The translations under genes were made by a program, and so were the position numbers. Source: an uncultured Ruminococcus sp. (GTDB lineage: Bacteria > Bacillota > Clostridia > Oscillospirales > Ruminococcaceae). From it: 20,542 nucleotides of DNA. The notes under the pieces were generated by a model. That model had not been told where the DNA came from and did no database searches. It saw only the letters and a program-made list of their open reading frames with translations. The DNA lies in NCBI GenBank assembly GCA_900539095.1, contig UQAR01000039.1:1-20542 (forward strand), read 5' to 3'. Position 1 is the stretch's first letter. Each line of letters begins with the position of its first letter. Below are positions 6,054 through 13,942 of this stretch, one piece after another.

Positions 6054-7064
6054 TTGGTTTCCTTAAAAGACATTTCCGTTCGCTGCGGAGTATCCGTTGC
6101 AACCGTAAGCAAAGCCCTCAACGGCCATAAGGACGTAAGCGAGGCAACAAGAGAAAGACTTATGAAAGCCGCCAAGGAAATGGGCTACTTCCCAAATTCT
6201 CAGGCAAGAGCTTTAAAGACCAATAGGACTTATAATCTCGGAGTTATGTACCTCGATGAGGCAGGCAGCGGTCTTACACATGAGTTTTTCGCTAAGGTCC
6301 TCGATAGTTTCAAGACCACGGCTGAGGCGGCAGGGTATGATATAACCTTTATAAATAGAGATGTGGGCAAACAAAAGATGTCTACATACGAGCATTGCAA
6401 ATACCGCAATGTTGACGGCGTTATCATTGCCTGTACGGATTTTACATCGCAGGACGTGTACGAGGTGATCAACGGAGATATACCGGTCGTGACTATCGAC
6501 CATATTTTCGACTGTAGAACAGCGATCATGTCCAATAATGAAAAAGGTATGGAAGAGCTTATCAATTATGTGTCAAAAATGGGCCACAGAAAGATCGCTT
6601 TTATCCAGGGCAACAAATCGGCAGTAGCCGAAAGACGTCTGGCAGGGTTCTATAAAGCCTGCATGACAAGAGGGATTTCAGTTGACCCGGATTGGATACT
6701 TAACGGCGACTATCATAACCCGGATCTCACATATGAGCTGACAAAACAGCTCCTCAGCAGAGAGAATAAGCCGACCTGCGTTTTCATGCCAGACGATTAT
6801 TCGGCAATGGGAGCTTTCAACGCAGTCAAAGACATGGGCCTTTCAGTTCCGGAGGACATTTCAATAGTAGGTTATGACGGAATAGCTTATTCACAGCTGC
6901 TCTCACCAAAGCTTACTACCTATCTTCAGGACACAGACCTTATCGGTGTGACAGCCGCAAAACAGCTCGTTTCACTGATAGAAAACCCACAAACCACCTT
7001 TAAAGAGGTGATAACAGTCGACGGAAAGCTGCTGGAAGGCGGCTCGGTAAGCGACATCAACTAA
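6054..7064 (+). CDS. LacI/GalR-family transcriptional regulator of a sugar uptake locus
   Basis: This 336-residue regulator has the usual LacI layout and length. The helix-turn-helix (residues 4-23, KDISVRCGVSVATVSKALNG) is followed by the hinge helix with SQARALKTNRTYNLGV. A periplasmic-binding-protein-like effector domain fills residues 61-330, with conserved blocks GHRKIAFIQGN, ERRLAGF, PDDYSAMGAF and VPEDISIVGYDG. The start is TTG, 8 bases after GGCGG; the MVSLKDIS beginning matches the family. Four matching operators upstream suggest that it represses itself and the transporter genes that follow after 78 bases. The effector is probably a sugar or oligosaccharide imported by that transporter; its identity cannot be read from the sequence. 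Confidence 0.93.
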   Translation: MVSLKDISVRCGVSVATVSKALNGHKDVSEATRERLMKAAKEMGYFPNSQARALKTNRTYNLGVMYLDEAGSGLTHEFFAKVLDSFKTTAEAAGYDITFINRDVGKQKMSTYEHCKYRNVDGVIIACTDFTSQDVYEVINGDIPVVTIDHIFDCRTAIMSNNEKGMEELINYVSKMGHRKIAFIQGNKSAVAERRLAGFYKACMTRGISVDPDWILNGDYHNPDLTYELTKQLLSRENKPTCVFMPDDYSAMGAFNAVKDMGLSVPEDISIVGYDGIAYSQLLSPKLTTYLQDTDLIGVTAAKQLVSLIENPQTTFKEVITVDGKLLEGGSVSDIN

Positions 7065-7070
7065 TTCAAG

Positions 7071-7120
7071 GCATTAATTTTCCGCAGAAATGCTGCGGAG
7101 CAAATCAAATAAACTAATGC
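7071..7120 (+). promoter_or_regulatory. Hairpin in the lacI to binding-protein spacer
   Basis: TCCGCAG (7081-7087) pairs with CTGCGGA (7093-7099) around AAATG? (7088-7092), with an outer GCATTA/TAATGC pair (7071-7076, 7115-7120). No T-tract follows. It may be an RNA processing or stability element that separates regulator from transporter expression. The AAGGAGG ribosome site (7127-7133) follows. Confidence 0.5.
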
Positions 7121-7142
7121 GATTTTAAGGAGGAAAATTATT

Positions 7143-8657
7143 ATGGCAAATCTTAAGAAAGTACTTGCAGGTTCATTGAGCCTCTGTCTGGCAGCTTCAA
7201 TGTTCACAGCTTGCGGCAGCTCAGATTCATCTTCAGCAACTGATGCTAAGGGCGGCAGCACATCAAAGGCTGGCGACGGCACAGGTATCAACAAGGACAC
7301 AGACAGAGTAAACACAGCTGAACTCCACGGTGTAGATTCATCAGAGGATTCAAAGAAGACTCTTACAATTTACTGCTGGAACACAGAGTTCAAGTCAAGA
7401 CTTGATAAGTACTATCCACAGGGCACATCAAACGAGCTTACATACAACGAGCTTGCTGATGGTTCTAAGGAGATCGCAACTATCAACGGCGTTAAGCTGA
7501 ACTGGGTACAGGTTGAAAACGAAGGTAACGCTTACCAGACAAAGCTGGACGAGGCTCTTAAGGGTCAGCAGGACAGCACAGAGAAGGTAGATATGTTCCT
7601 CATGGAGGCTGACTACGCTCTGAAGTATGCTAACGGCGACGTTGCACTTTCTGTTCAGGACCTCGGCATCACAGACGACGATATGTCAGAAATGTATCAG
7701 TATACAAAGGACGTTGCAACAGATACAAAAACAGGCGAGCTGAAGGGTGTATCATGGCAGGCAACTCCAGGTCTGTTCCTCTACAACACAAAGATCGCTG
7801 AGGACGTTCTCGGCACAAGCGATCCAGAGAAGGTTCAGGAAGCTGTTAAGGATTGGGATGCATTCACAGCAACAGCTCAGAAGATGGCTGACAAGGGCTA
7901 CAAGATGGTATCTGGTTTCGATGATACATACAGATGTTTCTCAAACAACATGTCTAGCCCATGGGTAACAGACGACAAGATCACAATCGACCCACAGATC
8001 AAGGCTTGGGCTGATCAGACTAAGGAATACACAGACAAGGGCTACAACAACAAGACTTCCCTTTGGGATGATGCTTGGGCTGCTGGTCAGAAGATCGACG
8101 GTGGCGTATTCGGCTACTTCTTCTCAACATGGGGCATTCCTTTCACACTTCTTCCAAACACAGTTGATGAAGAAATCAAGGCTGATGGTTCAAACGCTAA
8201 GGAAGGCAACGGCGGTTATGGTCTCTGGAAGGCTTGCTCAGGCCCACAGGCTTACTACTGGGGCGGTACATGGATCTGCGGTGCTATCGACTCCGATAAC
8301 CAGGATATCGTTGCTGATATCATGAAGGTTATGACTTGCAACAAGGACGTAGCTAAGGCTATCACTGAGGGCGAGCAGGACTACACAAACAATAAGGCTG
8401 CTATTAAGGAACTCATCGACGGCGGTTATACAAACGCATTCCTCGGCGGACAGGATCACCTTGCACTTCTTACAGAGGCTGCTGACAAGATCTCCCTTGA
8501 GAACAAGCTTTCTGCTTATGACCAGGGCTGCAACGAGAAATTCCAGGGTGCTATGAAGGACTACTTCCTCGGCACAGTTGATTCATATGAGGCTGCTCTT
8601 GAGAACTTCAAGAAGAACATCACAGACCTCTATGGTAACCTTACTTGCGATTTCTAA
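7143..8657 (+). CDS. CUT1 sugar ABC transporter, lipoprotein solute-binding protein
   Basis: This 504-residue secreted lipoprotein belongs to the family 1 extracellular solute-binding proteins. The signal MANLKKVLAGSLSLCLAASM leads to lipobox FTAC with C24, followed by an S/G/D-rich linker. The mature part starts with the typical strand KTLTIYCWNTEF. It has many aromatic residues that could stack on sugar rings (WQATPGLFLYN, WGIPFTLLP, YYWGGTWICGA). It catches a carbohydrate outside the membrane and delivers it to the two permeases downstream. At just over 500 residues it is larger than most family members. Codon use is strongly biased (AAG, AAC, ACA, GGC, GCT), unlike the regulator, which points to very high expression. 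AAGGAGG lies 9 bases before the ATG. Substrate unknown. Confidence 0.93.
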   Translation: MANLKKVLAGSLSLCLAASMFTACGSSDSSSATDAKGGSTSKAGDGTGINKDTDRVNTAELHGVDSSEDSKKTLTIYCWNTEFKSRLDKYYPQGTSNELTYNELADGSKEIATINGVKLNWVQVENEGNAYQTKLDEALKGQQDSTEKVDMFLMEADYALKYANGDVALSVQDLGITDDDMSEMYQYTKDVATDTKTGELKGVSWQATPGLFLYNTKIAEDVLGTSDPEKVQEAVKDWDAFTATAQKMADKGYKMVSGFDDTYRCFSNNMSSPWVTDDKITIDPQIKAWADQTKEYTDKGYNNKTSLWDDAWAAGQKIDGGVFGYFFSTWGIPFTLLPNTVDEEIKADGSNAKEGNGGYGLWKACSGPQAYYWGGTWICGAIDSDNQDIVADIMKVMTCNKDVAKAITEGEQDYTNNKAAIKELIDGGYTNAFLGGQDHLALLTEAADKISLENKLSAYDQGCNEKFQGAMKDYFLGTVDSYEAALENFKKNITDLYGNLTCDF

Positions 8658-8684
8658 TCGTATAAAAACAGTATCTAATTAAAT

Positions 8685-8712
8685 ATAGGGGGTGGAGGAT
8701 ATCCCCCCCTAT
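8685..8712 (+). terminator. Intercistronic hairpin after the solute-binding protein gene
   Basis: ATAGGGGG (8685-8692) pairs with CCCCCTAT (8705-8712), followed by the T-rich TATTTATTAAT. It resembles a leaky terminator or 3' stabilising hairpin. Such elements commonly keep binding-protein mRNA above permease mRNA in ABC sugar operons. Confidence 0.6.
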
Positions 8713-8749
8713 TATTTATTAATCTCACGAAAGGAATAGGTATACTTAT

Positions 8750-9679
8750 ATGAAGAGAAAAAGCATAAGCTATGCCAAGTGGGGATATATTTTCCTTATC
8801 CCGTTCTTTGTAGTTTACATCATCTTCTCACTATATCCTCTGTTCCAGACCTTCTATTACAGCTTTACTGACTATGTAAAGGATCAGGGCTCTATCGGCG
8901 GTGGCTGGACAAGACAGGCTGTCGAAGTAACACCGACATTCTGCGGTTTCGATAACTATTCAACTATATTCACATCAGGAAGTGACCTTCTCCAGTCTTT
9001 CTGGAACACTATTATCATGTGGATCGTTGGATTTATCCCACAGATCGTTATCTCTCTTATCCTTGCAGTATGGTTCACTGACCTTCGTCTGAAGATAAAG
9101 GCTCAGGGATTCTTTAAGGCTGTTATCTATCTTCCAAACGTTATCATGGCGTCTGCTTTTGCATTCCTGTTCTACAGCTTGTTCAGCAGAGGCGGTGCTA
9201 TCTACGATCTTATCAAGGTTCCACTTCTCGAAAGCGTTTGGGGTTCAAGAGGAATAGTTGGACTTATCAACTTCATACTTTGGTATGGTAATACTACCAT
9301 TCTTCTTATGGCTGCTATCATGGGTGTTGATACATCACTCTATGAGTCAGCTCAGATCGACGGTGCAACTTCCAGCCAGACATTCTGGAAGATCACAATT
9401 CCGCTCATCAAGCCTATCATGTCATATGTTCTCGTAACATCTCTCATCGGTGGACTTCAGATGTACGACGTACCTGCCCTCCTCACAAAGGATATGGGTA
9501 ACCCGGACGGAAAGCTCAAGACCGTCGTAATGATAATCCAGGCAAATAAGCAGGGCGACATCGGTAAGGCGTCTGCACTCTGCGTAATCATCTTTGTCGT
9601 TTCCGCTGTTATCGGACTTGCACTTATGTTTGCATCTGCTGACCATGACGGAAAGAAGAAAAAGAAGAAAAGGGGGTAA
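8750..9679 (+). CDS. CUT1 sugar ABC transporter permease (MalF-type)
   Basis: This 309-residue inner-membrane protein of the binding-protein-dependent transport family has six predicted membrane helices: about 11-35, 86-107, 124-146, 169-191, 224-245 and 275-297. The EAA loop that docks with the ATPase is at about residues 203-227 (ESAQIDGATSSQTFWKITIP). A long extracellular segment after helix 1 (GGGWTRQAVEVTPTFCGFDNY) is typical of MalF-like subunits. The C-terminus is a run of lysines (KKKKKKRG). The gene comes 92 bases after the binding-protein gene, past a hairpin, and 6 bases before the second permease. No ATPase gene is in the locus, so a shared MsmX/MsiK-type ATPase from elsewhere is likely. 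Confidence 0.93.
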   Translation: MKRKSISYAKWGYIFLIPFFVVYIIFSLYPLFQTFYYSFTDYVKDQGSIGGGWTRQAVEVTPTFCGFDNYSTIFTSGSDLLQSFWNTIIMWIVGFIPQIVISLILAVWFTDLRLKIKAQGFFKAVIYLPNVIMASAFAFLFYSLFSRGGAIYDLIKVPLLESVWGSRGIVGLINFILWYGNTTILLMAAIMGVDTSLYESAQIDGATSSQTFWKITIPLIKPIMSYVLVTSLIGGLQMYDVPALLTKDMGNPDGKLKTVVMIIQANKQGDIGKASALCVIIFVVSAVIGLALMFASADHDGKKKKKKRG

Positions 9680-9685
9680 GCTGAA

Positions 9686-10567
9686 ATGCCAAGAAGTACT
9701 GAAATAGTTGGTGAAAAGACAAATAGTACCGGACTTCTGATCCACAGGATAATAGCTTATGTTGTCCTTGTTCTTTTGGTCGTTATTTCACTTTTCCCAT
9801 TCTATCTTTTGATAATCAATGCGACACGAGGCAGATCACAGGCAGGTATCAGATGGTATCCTGACCACTTCCTCGCAACAAACTTTAAGAACCTGTTCAG
9901 TGGTTCAACAGCCGTTGCATACGGAAGCGTATGGCGTTCACTGGCTAACTCACTGTTCATCTCAGCTTGTGCATCACTGCTCAGCGTTTATTTCTCAGCA
10001 CTGACTGCATATGCAACTCACGTTTATCAGTTCAAACTCAGAAAGTTTGCTGATATGTTCATTCTCATCGTAATGATGGTTCCAACACAGGCATCAGCTA
10101 TCGGTTTCTACCAGTTCATGAACAAACTCGGTTGGACAGATACCTACATTCCGCTGATCGTTCCTGCAATAGCTGCTCCTGCTACATACTACTTCATGAA
10201 ACAGTATATGGCATCTGCACTTCCGCTTGAGATCGTAGAGGCAGCCCGTATCGACGGCTGCGGAGAGTTCAAGACCTTCAACAGGATCGTAACTCCTATC
10301 CTCAAGCCTGCATTCGCAGTTCAGATCATCTTTACATTCGTAACAAACTGGAACAACTACTTCATGCCAAGACTTATCCTTACAACTAAGAGTAAGTACA
10401 CAATTCCTCTGGTACTTAACGCAATGCGTTACGCAGGTCCACAGGAGAAGGACGTGGGAATGTTCAGCTTGTACATCGTACTTGCTATCCTCCCTGTAGT
10501 AATTGTTTACCTCTGCCTTTCAAAGTTCATCATTCGTGGTGTTGCACTGGGAAGTGTAAAGGGTTAA
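9686..10567 (+). CDS. CUT1 sugar ABC transporter permease (MalG-type)
   Basis: This 293-residue membrane protein is the second permease. It has about six helices and an EAA loop at about residues 188-211 (EAARIDGCGEFKTFNRIVTP), the contact for the ATPase. The opening region HRIIAYVVLVLLVVISLFPF followed by NATRGRSQ is typical of MalG-type subunits. It pairs with the preceding permease, whose stop codon is only 6 bases upstream, so the two are translationally close. The ORF ends 12 bases before a strong terminator, which closes the lacI-binding protein-permease-permease locus. No glycoside hydrolase is present to hint at the substrate. Confidence 0.93.
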   Translation: MPRSTEIVGEKTNSTGLLIHRIIAYVVLVLLVVISLFPFYLLIINATRGRSQAGIRWYPDHFLATNFKNLFSGSTAVAYGSVWRSLANSLFISACASLLSVYFSALTAYATHVYQFKLRKFADMFILIVMMVPTQASAIGFYQFMNKLGWTDTYIPLIVPAIAAPATYYFMKQYMASALPLEIVEAARIDGCGEFKTFNRIVTPILKPAFAVQIIFTFVTNWNNYFMPRLILTTKSKYTIPLVLNAMRYAGPQEKDVGMFSLYIVLAILPVVIVYLCLSKFIIRGVALGSVKG

Positions 10568-10578
10568 TACGAAACTTC

Positions 10579-10611
10579 AAAAAGCGTACAGATCATTCTG
10601 TACGCTTTTTT
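10579..10611. terminator. Strong bidirectional terminator between sugar operon and phage block
   Basis: A 14-bp perfect stem (10579-10592 with 10597-10610) around TCAT has A-rich and T-rich ends, so it works on both strands. It ends the permease transcript on the plus strand and the phage block on the minus strand, whose last stop codon is only 4 bases away. Confidence 0.92.
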
Positions 10612-10615
10612 GTAC

Positions 10616-11524
10616 CTATTCGCATAAAAGCTTTGTCCGCAGCCCCTTGTTGTCAAGAGTTATCTCTATCCTGCTCACACGCTTTCGGTGCACCGATGTT
10701 CCCCTGCACATTATCCTGTCAGTGATATCCTCGCCGCAATAGCCCTCGTATGTAATATGCTCAACAAAGTGTTCCCTTTCGGCGTGGTCTATCCTGTCTT
10801 TCAGACCCGTGTTCACATTGCTCAGCCACTGCCTGTCCAGTCCGTAATACTTTTCCCTCACGATACCAAAGGGCACAATGCCGCTGCTTGAATAGCTGTA
10901 GCCGTAATCACCGTCAACGTTTTTCATGTATATCTTCGACAGCATGAGCCTTGTATCAAGCTGACTGCCGTATTCTATCATTGTGCACCTTGAAATATCC
11001 ACCGAACTGCTGCTCAAGGACACCGCTACCTGACTGTCACCCTTTATGTATGCTCTCCTTCCGTAAGCCTTCACTGCATACACCCCGATAGCCTCCCATA
11101 GGGTAGACTTCTCATTGATGTTCACATAGTTCACCGCAGCCGTGCCGCTCTCATAGGTTATCTCGCTTGACGGGCTGTAGCTTTTCATAATCTCCGTCAA
11201 ACTCACCTTTGCCCAAACTCCCGGCTCAGGCTCGTTCTGTCCCAGCATAAGCGTGACCCCTCTGCTTATAAGCTCCAGCACAGTTCTGCCGCCTCGCACC
11301 CTCGTCCGCACATAGTCCGCAGGACCATAATGCAGCCGCTTGCTGCCAATGTAAAAAGCCACACGGCGTATGTCCGAAAGGGTGACGTTTTCCTCAGGCA
11401 TCAGCGACGCCGTAAGCTCGCTATACGGCGTGTAGCGGTCTTTCACCAGCCGCACCGTTATGATACTTCTTATGTCAGTGGTCTCGCCGCCCGTGTGCTC
11501 AAACCTGATGTATCTGTCCGCCAT
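10616..11524 (-). CDS. Phage tail hub / XkdQ-like baseplate protein (probable)
   Basis: This 302-residue protein resembles the tail-hub family (late control protein D / PBSX XkdQ). A beta-rich N-terminal domain (about 1-95, including VTLSDIRRVAFYIGSKRLHYGPADYV and LELISRGVTLML) is followed by a middle segment VNYVNINEKSTLWEAIGVYAVKAYGRRAYI. That pattern, 'N Y..... STLW.AI.... KAYG', is one I associate with these hubs. The C-terminal region ends in ITLDNKGLRTKLLCE. XkdQ is slightly longer (about 325 residues). In phages the hub joins the tail tube to the spike, so a hub without tube or tape-measure genes is odd. It is the last gene of the block: its ATG overlaps the previous stop (TAATG) and its TAG lies 4 bases from a terminator. 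Confidence 0.65.
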   Translation of the reverse strand: MADRYIRFEHTGGETTDIRSIITVRLVKDRYTPYSELTASLMPEENVTLSDIRRVAFYIGSKRLHYGPADYVRTRVRGGRTVLELISRGVTLMLGQNEPEPGVWAKVSLTEIMKSYSPSSEITYESGTAAVNYVNINEKSTLWEAIGVYAVKAYGRRAYIKGDSQVAVSLSSSSVDISRCTMIEYGSQLDTRLMLSKIYMKNVDGDYGYSYSSSGIVPFGIVREKYYGLDRQWLSNVNTGLKDRIDHAEREHFVEHITYEGYCGEDITDRIMCRGTSVHRKRVSRIEITLDNKGLRTKLLCE

Positions 11525-11868
11525 TAACCTGCCCCCCTAAGCTGAATTTTTATGCTGCCAATGAACCTGTCAGGCTCAAAACTCATTTCCAGCGACGTGA
11601 GGATATATCCGCTGTATGTCACCCCGTCTGCGGTAAAGCTAATCTCGCTGCACCCGTTTTCTGTGAGTGCACCCCATGCGTAGCTTTTTTCCTCAGGAGC
11701 GATCCTGCCGCTGAACTCGAAAACCTCCGCAGCCTTTCCCGACACCGTTCTTATAATGCCGCCCACTGCCTTTGTTTCCGTCTGCACATAACCGCCGCTG
11801 CGTTTCATGCCGTCCATGTAAAAAACGTGCGTGCCGATAACAAGCTTTATCTTCCCTTTTTTACTCAC
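11524..11868 (-). CDS. Small phage tail protein, GpU-like (tentative)
   Basis: This 114-residue beta-rich protein starts with GTG after GGAGGTGG. Blocks FEFSGRIAPEEKSYAWGAL, FTADGVTYSGYILTSLEMSFEPDRFIGSIKIQLRG recall small phage tail proteins of the GpU or baseplate-wedge kind, which have short strands around a central W. That call is from pattern only, and no catalytic motif is visible. It overlaps the upstream gene by 8 bases and the hub gene by a shared A, so all three are translationally coupled. A role in tail or head-tail assembly is inferred from position. Confidence 0.5.
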   Translation of the reverse strand: MSKKGKIKLVIGTHVFYMDGMKRSGGYVQTETKAVGGIIRTVSGKAAEVFEFSGRIAPEEKSYAWGALTENGCSEISFTADGVTYSGYILTSLEMSFEPDRFIGSIKIQLRGAG

Positions 11869-12283
11869 CTATATCCACCTCCGCACAAATGCCGACCTTG
11901 AGAGCAAGCTGTCTTTCAAGCCTGTGCAGCGGCAGCGACTGCACCGCACTTCCAAGCTTTGCACCTCTCACTAACAGCACACCGCTTTTCTCAAGCTCCT
12001 TGGAAACGCTCTCGCACTTTTCATCAAGCTCCTCCCTGTCATCATAGCTGCCGGCCTTGCCCATGAGCCTTAGCTGCACATCGCACACAAGCTCCGTGTA
12101 CACCTTTACACCGTCATGGCTCACCGCCTCATCGACCGCCTCGTAGCCTTTCAGACCGTAAAAGCCAAGATACTCGCCCCTGTGCAAAAGGCTGTCCGCC
12201 GAAGTGTATTCACTCATTGGCACAAAGCCTGCTGCCAAAAGTATCCTTTCTATCTCCGCCGCCGTATCAGTCCACCCTGTCAT
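11861..12283 (-). CDS. Phage tail completion / minor structural protein (tentative)
   Basis: This 140-residue protein has an N-terminal helix (WTDTAAEIERILLAAGFVP), a middle strand pair (DGVKVYTELVCDVQLRLMGKAGSYDDREELDEKCESVSKELEKSG) and a C-terminal LERQLALKVGICAEVDIGE strand. This alpha/beta layout, with a strand-strand-helix core containing D..L....L and a last strand, resembles tail terminator or tail completion proteins, which cap the tail at the neck. It is placed correctly, right after the connector. An AAAGGGG ribosome site precedes its ATG. Sequence identity to known members is too low for me to name the family. Confidence 0.45.
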   Translation of the reverse strand: MTGWTDTAAEIERILLAAGFVPMSEYTSADSLLHRGEYLGFYGLKGYEAVDEAVSHDGVKVYTELVCDVQLRLMGKAGSYDDREELDEKCESVSKELEKSGVLLVRGAKLGSAVQSLPLHRLERQLALKVGICAEVDIGE

Positions 12284-12298
12284 AAAACCGCCCCTTTC

Positions 12299-12682
12299 TT
12301 AATATGCGACCACCGAACTGAACATGAAACCGTCGCCGCTGAAAAATCTCTCCGCCCTTGATGCCGCACTGTCACGCAGCTCACGGGCAGCCTTTATCCT
12401 GCCGTCCTCGTCAAACTTCTCCACTGCCCTGCCCTCAGCCGTGCACATTACCTTGTACTCAGCCGCTTTAAGGCATATGAATCTGTAAAACACCTCTGCG
12501 GCGGCCGCAAACTCGCATATACCCTTGTCGCTGTCATCAGTCACGCTCTCAGCGTCCAACGCCTTTTCCACCTCCTCCGTGCAAACCGTTATAAGCCCTG
12601 CATACACCTCAGCCTCCGAATCGGTCAGACCGCTCAGTTCCATAAAGCCGCTTTTCACATTATCTCTTTCAATGACTGCCAT
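12299..12682 (-). CDS. Phage head-tail connector-like protein
   Basis: This 127-residue mostly helical protein begins AVIERDNVKSGFMELSGLTDSEAEVYAGLITVCTEEVEKAL. A short N-terminal segment followed by helices with many E and A residues is typical of HK97 gp6/SPP1 gp15-class connectors, which form a ring under the portal. It follows the capsid gene after 53 bases, the standard place. It ends 15 bases before the next gene. The call rests on position, size and helix pattern; no unique motif is visible. AAAGGAG precedes the ATG at 12682. Confidence 0.6.
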   Translation of the reverse strand: MAVIERDNVKSGFMELSGLTDSEAEVYAGLITVCTEEVEKALDAESVTDDSDKGICEFAAAAEVFYRFICLKAAEYKVMCTAEGRAVEKFDEDGRIKAARELRDSAASRAERFFSGDGFMFSSVVAY

Positions 12683-12735
12683 TTTCCTGCTCCTTTCCTT
12701 TGATGATACCCACCCACCGTCCCATTTTTCTTATC

Positions 12736-13710
12736 TTACTTTACAGTCTTGAGCGTCTTTACCGCACCGGTAGTGAGCACTGAAAAGCCCACCATTATTG
12801 AGCATGAAACTTCCTTGCACTGATTAGACAGCAGCTGATTGAAGTCCACCACAATGTCGCTGCCAAGCACCATTTCAACGCCGCAGCTCTGATCGATACC
12901 AACAGCAATGCCGCTTGTGAGCTGTGGGCATTTCACAAGAGTAACGCCGTAAGGTGTCTGAACCGTGCCGCCTGCCATGTAGTCGCCAATGCAGTATTTC
13001 ATCTCGTCCATAGCAAGGATCTTAGCCATTACGTCAGGTGTGCATACCATTGTCGTCATGTTGCACTCGCCCATTGACGCCCAGAAAGCCGCAAGGTCAG
13101 CATATGTAAGCTCGCTGCCTATAAGGGTCTGAGCCGTAAGACCTCTTGTTATCTCTGTCATTGCAAGACCGTTCACATCTCTGCTTATTGTCGCACCGAG
13201 ATTTCTCAGGATAACGCCGAAAGCCTCAAGTTTCTGCTTTCTGATAGACTCGTATGAGCAGCTGATACGTCTTGCGAACTTTGTGAGGGTCTTGTTAGAG
13301 CTTGAAAGTCTGACGTTTGTTACCGGAACGCTTGAACCCTCAGATACAACATCAGTAGAGCCTGCCTTTGTGAGAGTAAGCCCTCTGAAGTCTATGCCGT
13401 CAGTGTATGTCACCGCAGCAGCCACGCTGCCCATGATAGACGCCTCGTCCATTCCCTGCTTGATAGTTCTTCTCACATACTCAGGGAAAAGCACCGCAGA
13501 CTCGGTCGAAAGGAAGAATTTCTCCACCTTGTCAGAGTTCGCACCCTTTACCTTTATGTCAAAACGCTTGAGCTGTCTTTCAAAAGCGTCAAGACCTTTA
13601 AGCTCCGTGTTCTCATAGTTTGCGTCAGGGTCAAGCTCAGCGAGTGCCTGTGTGAATGTCTTGCCTGTGATAGAATAAAGTCCCTTTTCAAGTTTGATAG
13701 TATTGTACAT
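12736..13710 (-). CDS. Phage major capsid protein (HK97-fold, probable)
   Basis: This 324-residue protein lies directly after the protease gene and before the connector. It starts MYNTIKLEKGLYSITGKTFTQALAELDP with no long scaffold-like delta domain. The middle FPEYVRRTIKQGMDEASIMGSVAAAVTYTDG and GLTLTKAGSTDVVSEGSSVPVT recall the region of HK97-type capsids after the N-arm. RNLGATISRDVNGLAMTEITRGL and a later FSVLTTGAVKTLKTVK end fit the P-domain spine helix and terminal strand. It would form the icosahedral shell. AAAAAGGAG precedes the ATG. A 232-base non-coding gap, carrying a dispersed palindrome, separates it from the protease gene and is unusual in an otherwise tightly packed block. Confidence 0.8.
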   Translation of the reverse strand: MYNTIKLEKGLYSITGKTFTQALAELDPDANYENTELKGLDAFERQLKRFDIKVKGANSDKVEKFFLSTESAVLFPEYVRRTIKQGMDEASIMGSVAAAVTYTDGIDFRGLTLTKAGSTDVVSEGSSVPVTNVRLSSSNKTLTKFARRISCSYESIRKQKLEAFGVILRNLGATISRDVNGLAMTEITRGLTAQTLIGSELTYADLAAFWASMGECNMTTMVCTPDVMAKILAMDEMKYCIGDYMAGGTVQTPYGVTLVKCPQLTSGIAVGIDQSCGVEMVLGSDIVVDFNQLLSNQCKEVSCSIMVGFSVLTTGAVKTLKTVK

Positions 13711-13813
13711 ATTATTTTCTCCTTTTTTGTAGTTTTGATTTTGTCCGTTTTTTTGTACTTGTTTTTTGTGTATCGCATTGTAAACTCAGCCTGCATAAAA
13801 CCTTTTCAGATAA

Positions 13814-13838
13814 CGGGCGAACACTGTTCGCCCCTACG
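13814..13838 (-). repeat. Dispersed palindromic repeat (REP-like), copy A
   Basis: GGGCGAAC ACT GTTCGCCC (13815-13833) is an almost perfect palindrome, followed by CTACG. In reverse complement it matches the copy at 19735-19764 (GTAGGGGCGAACAG then GTTCGCCC). It lies in the gap between protease and capsid genes. I recall GTAGGGGCGAACA-type palindromes as common in Ruminococcus and related genomes; the genome-wide copy number cannot be seen here. Confidence 0.75.
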
Positions 13839-13942
13839 AATGTTTACGCATTTTCGTCTGTTTGCAGGTGAGCAATATAGTCCCATTAGGCATTTAAGCC
13901 CGCTATCTCCACATCGTCATCACTCCCTTTCCAAAACGCCTT

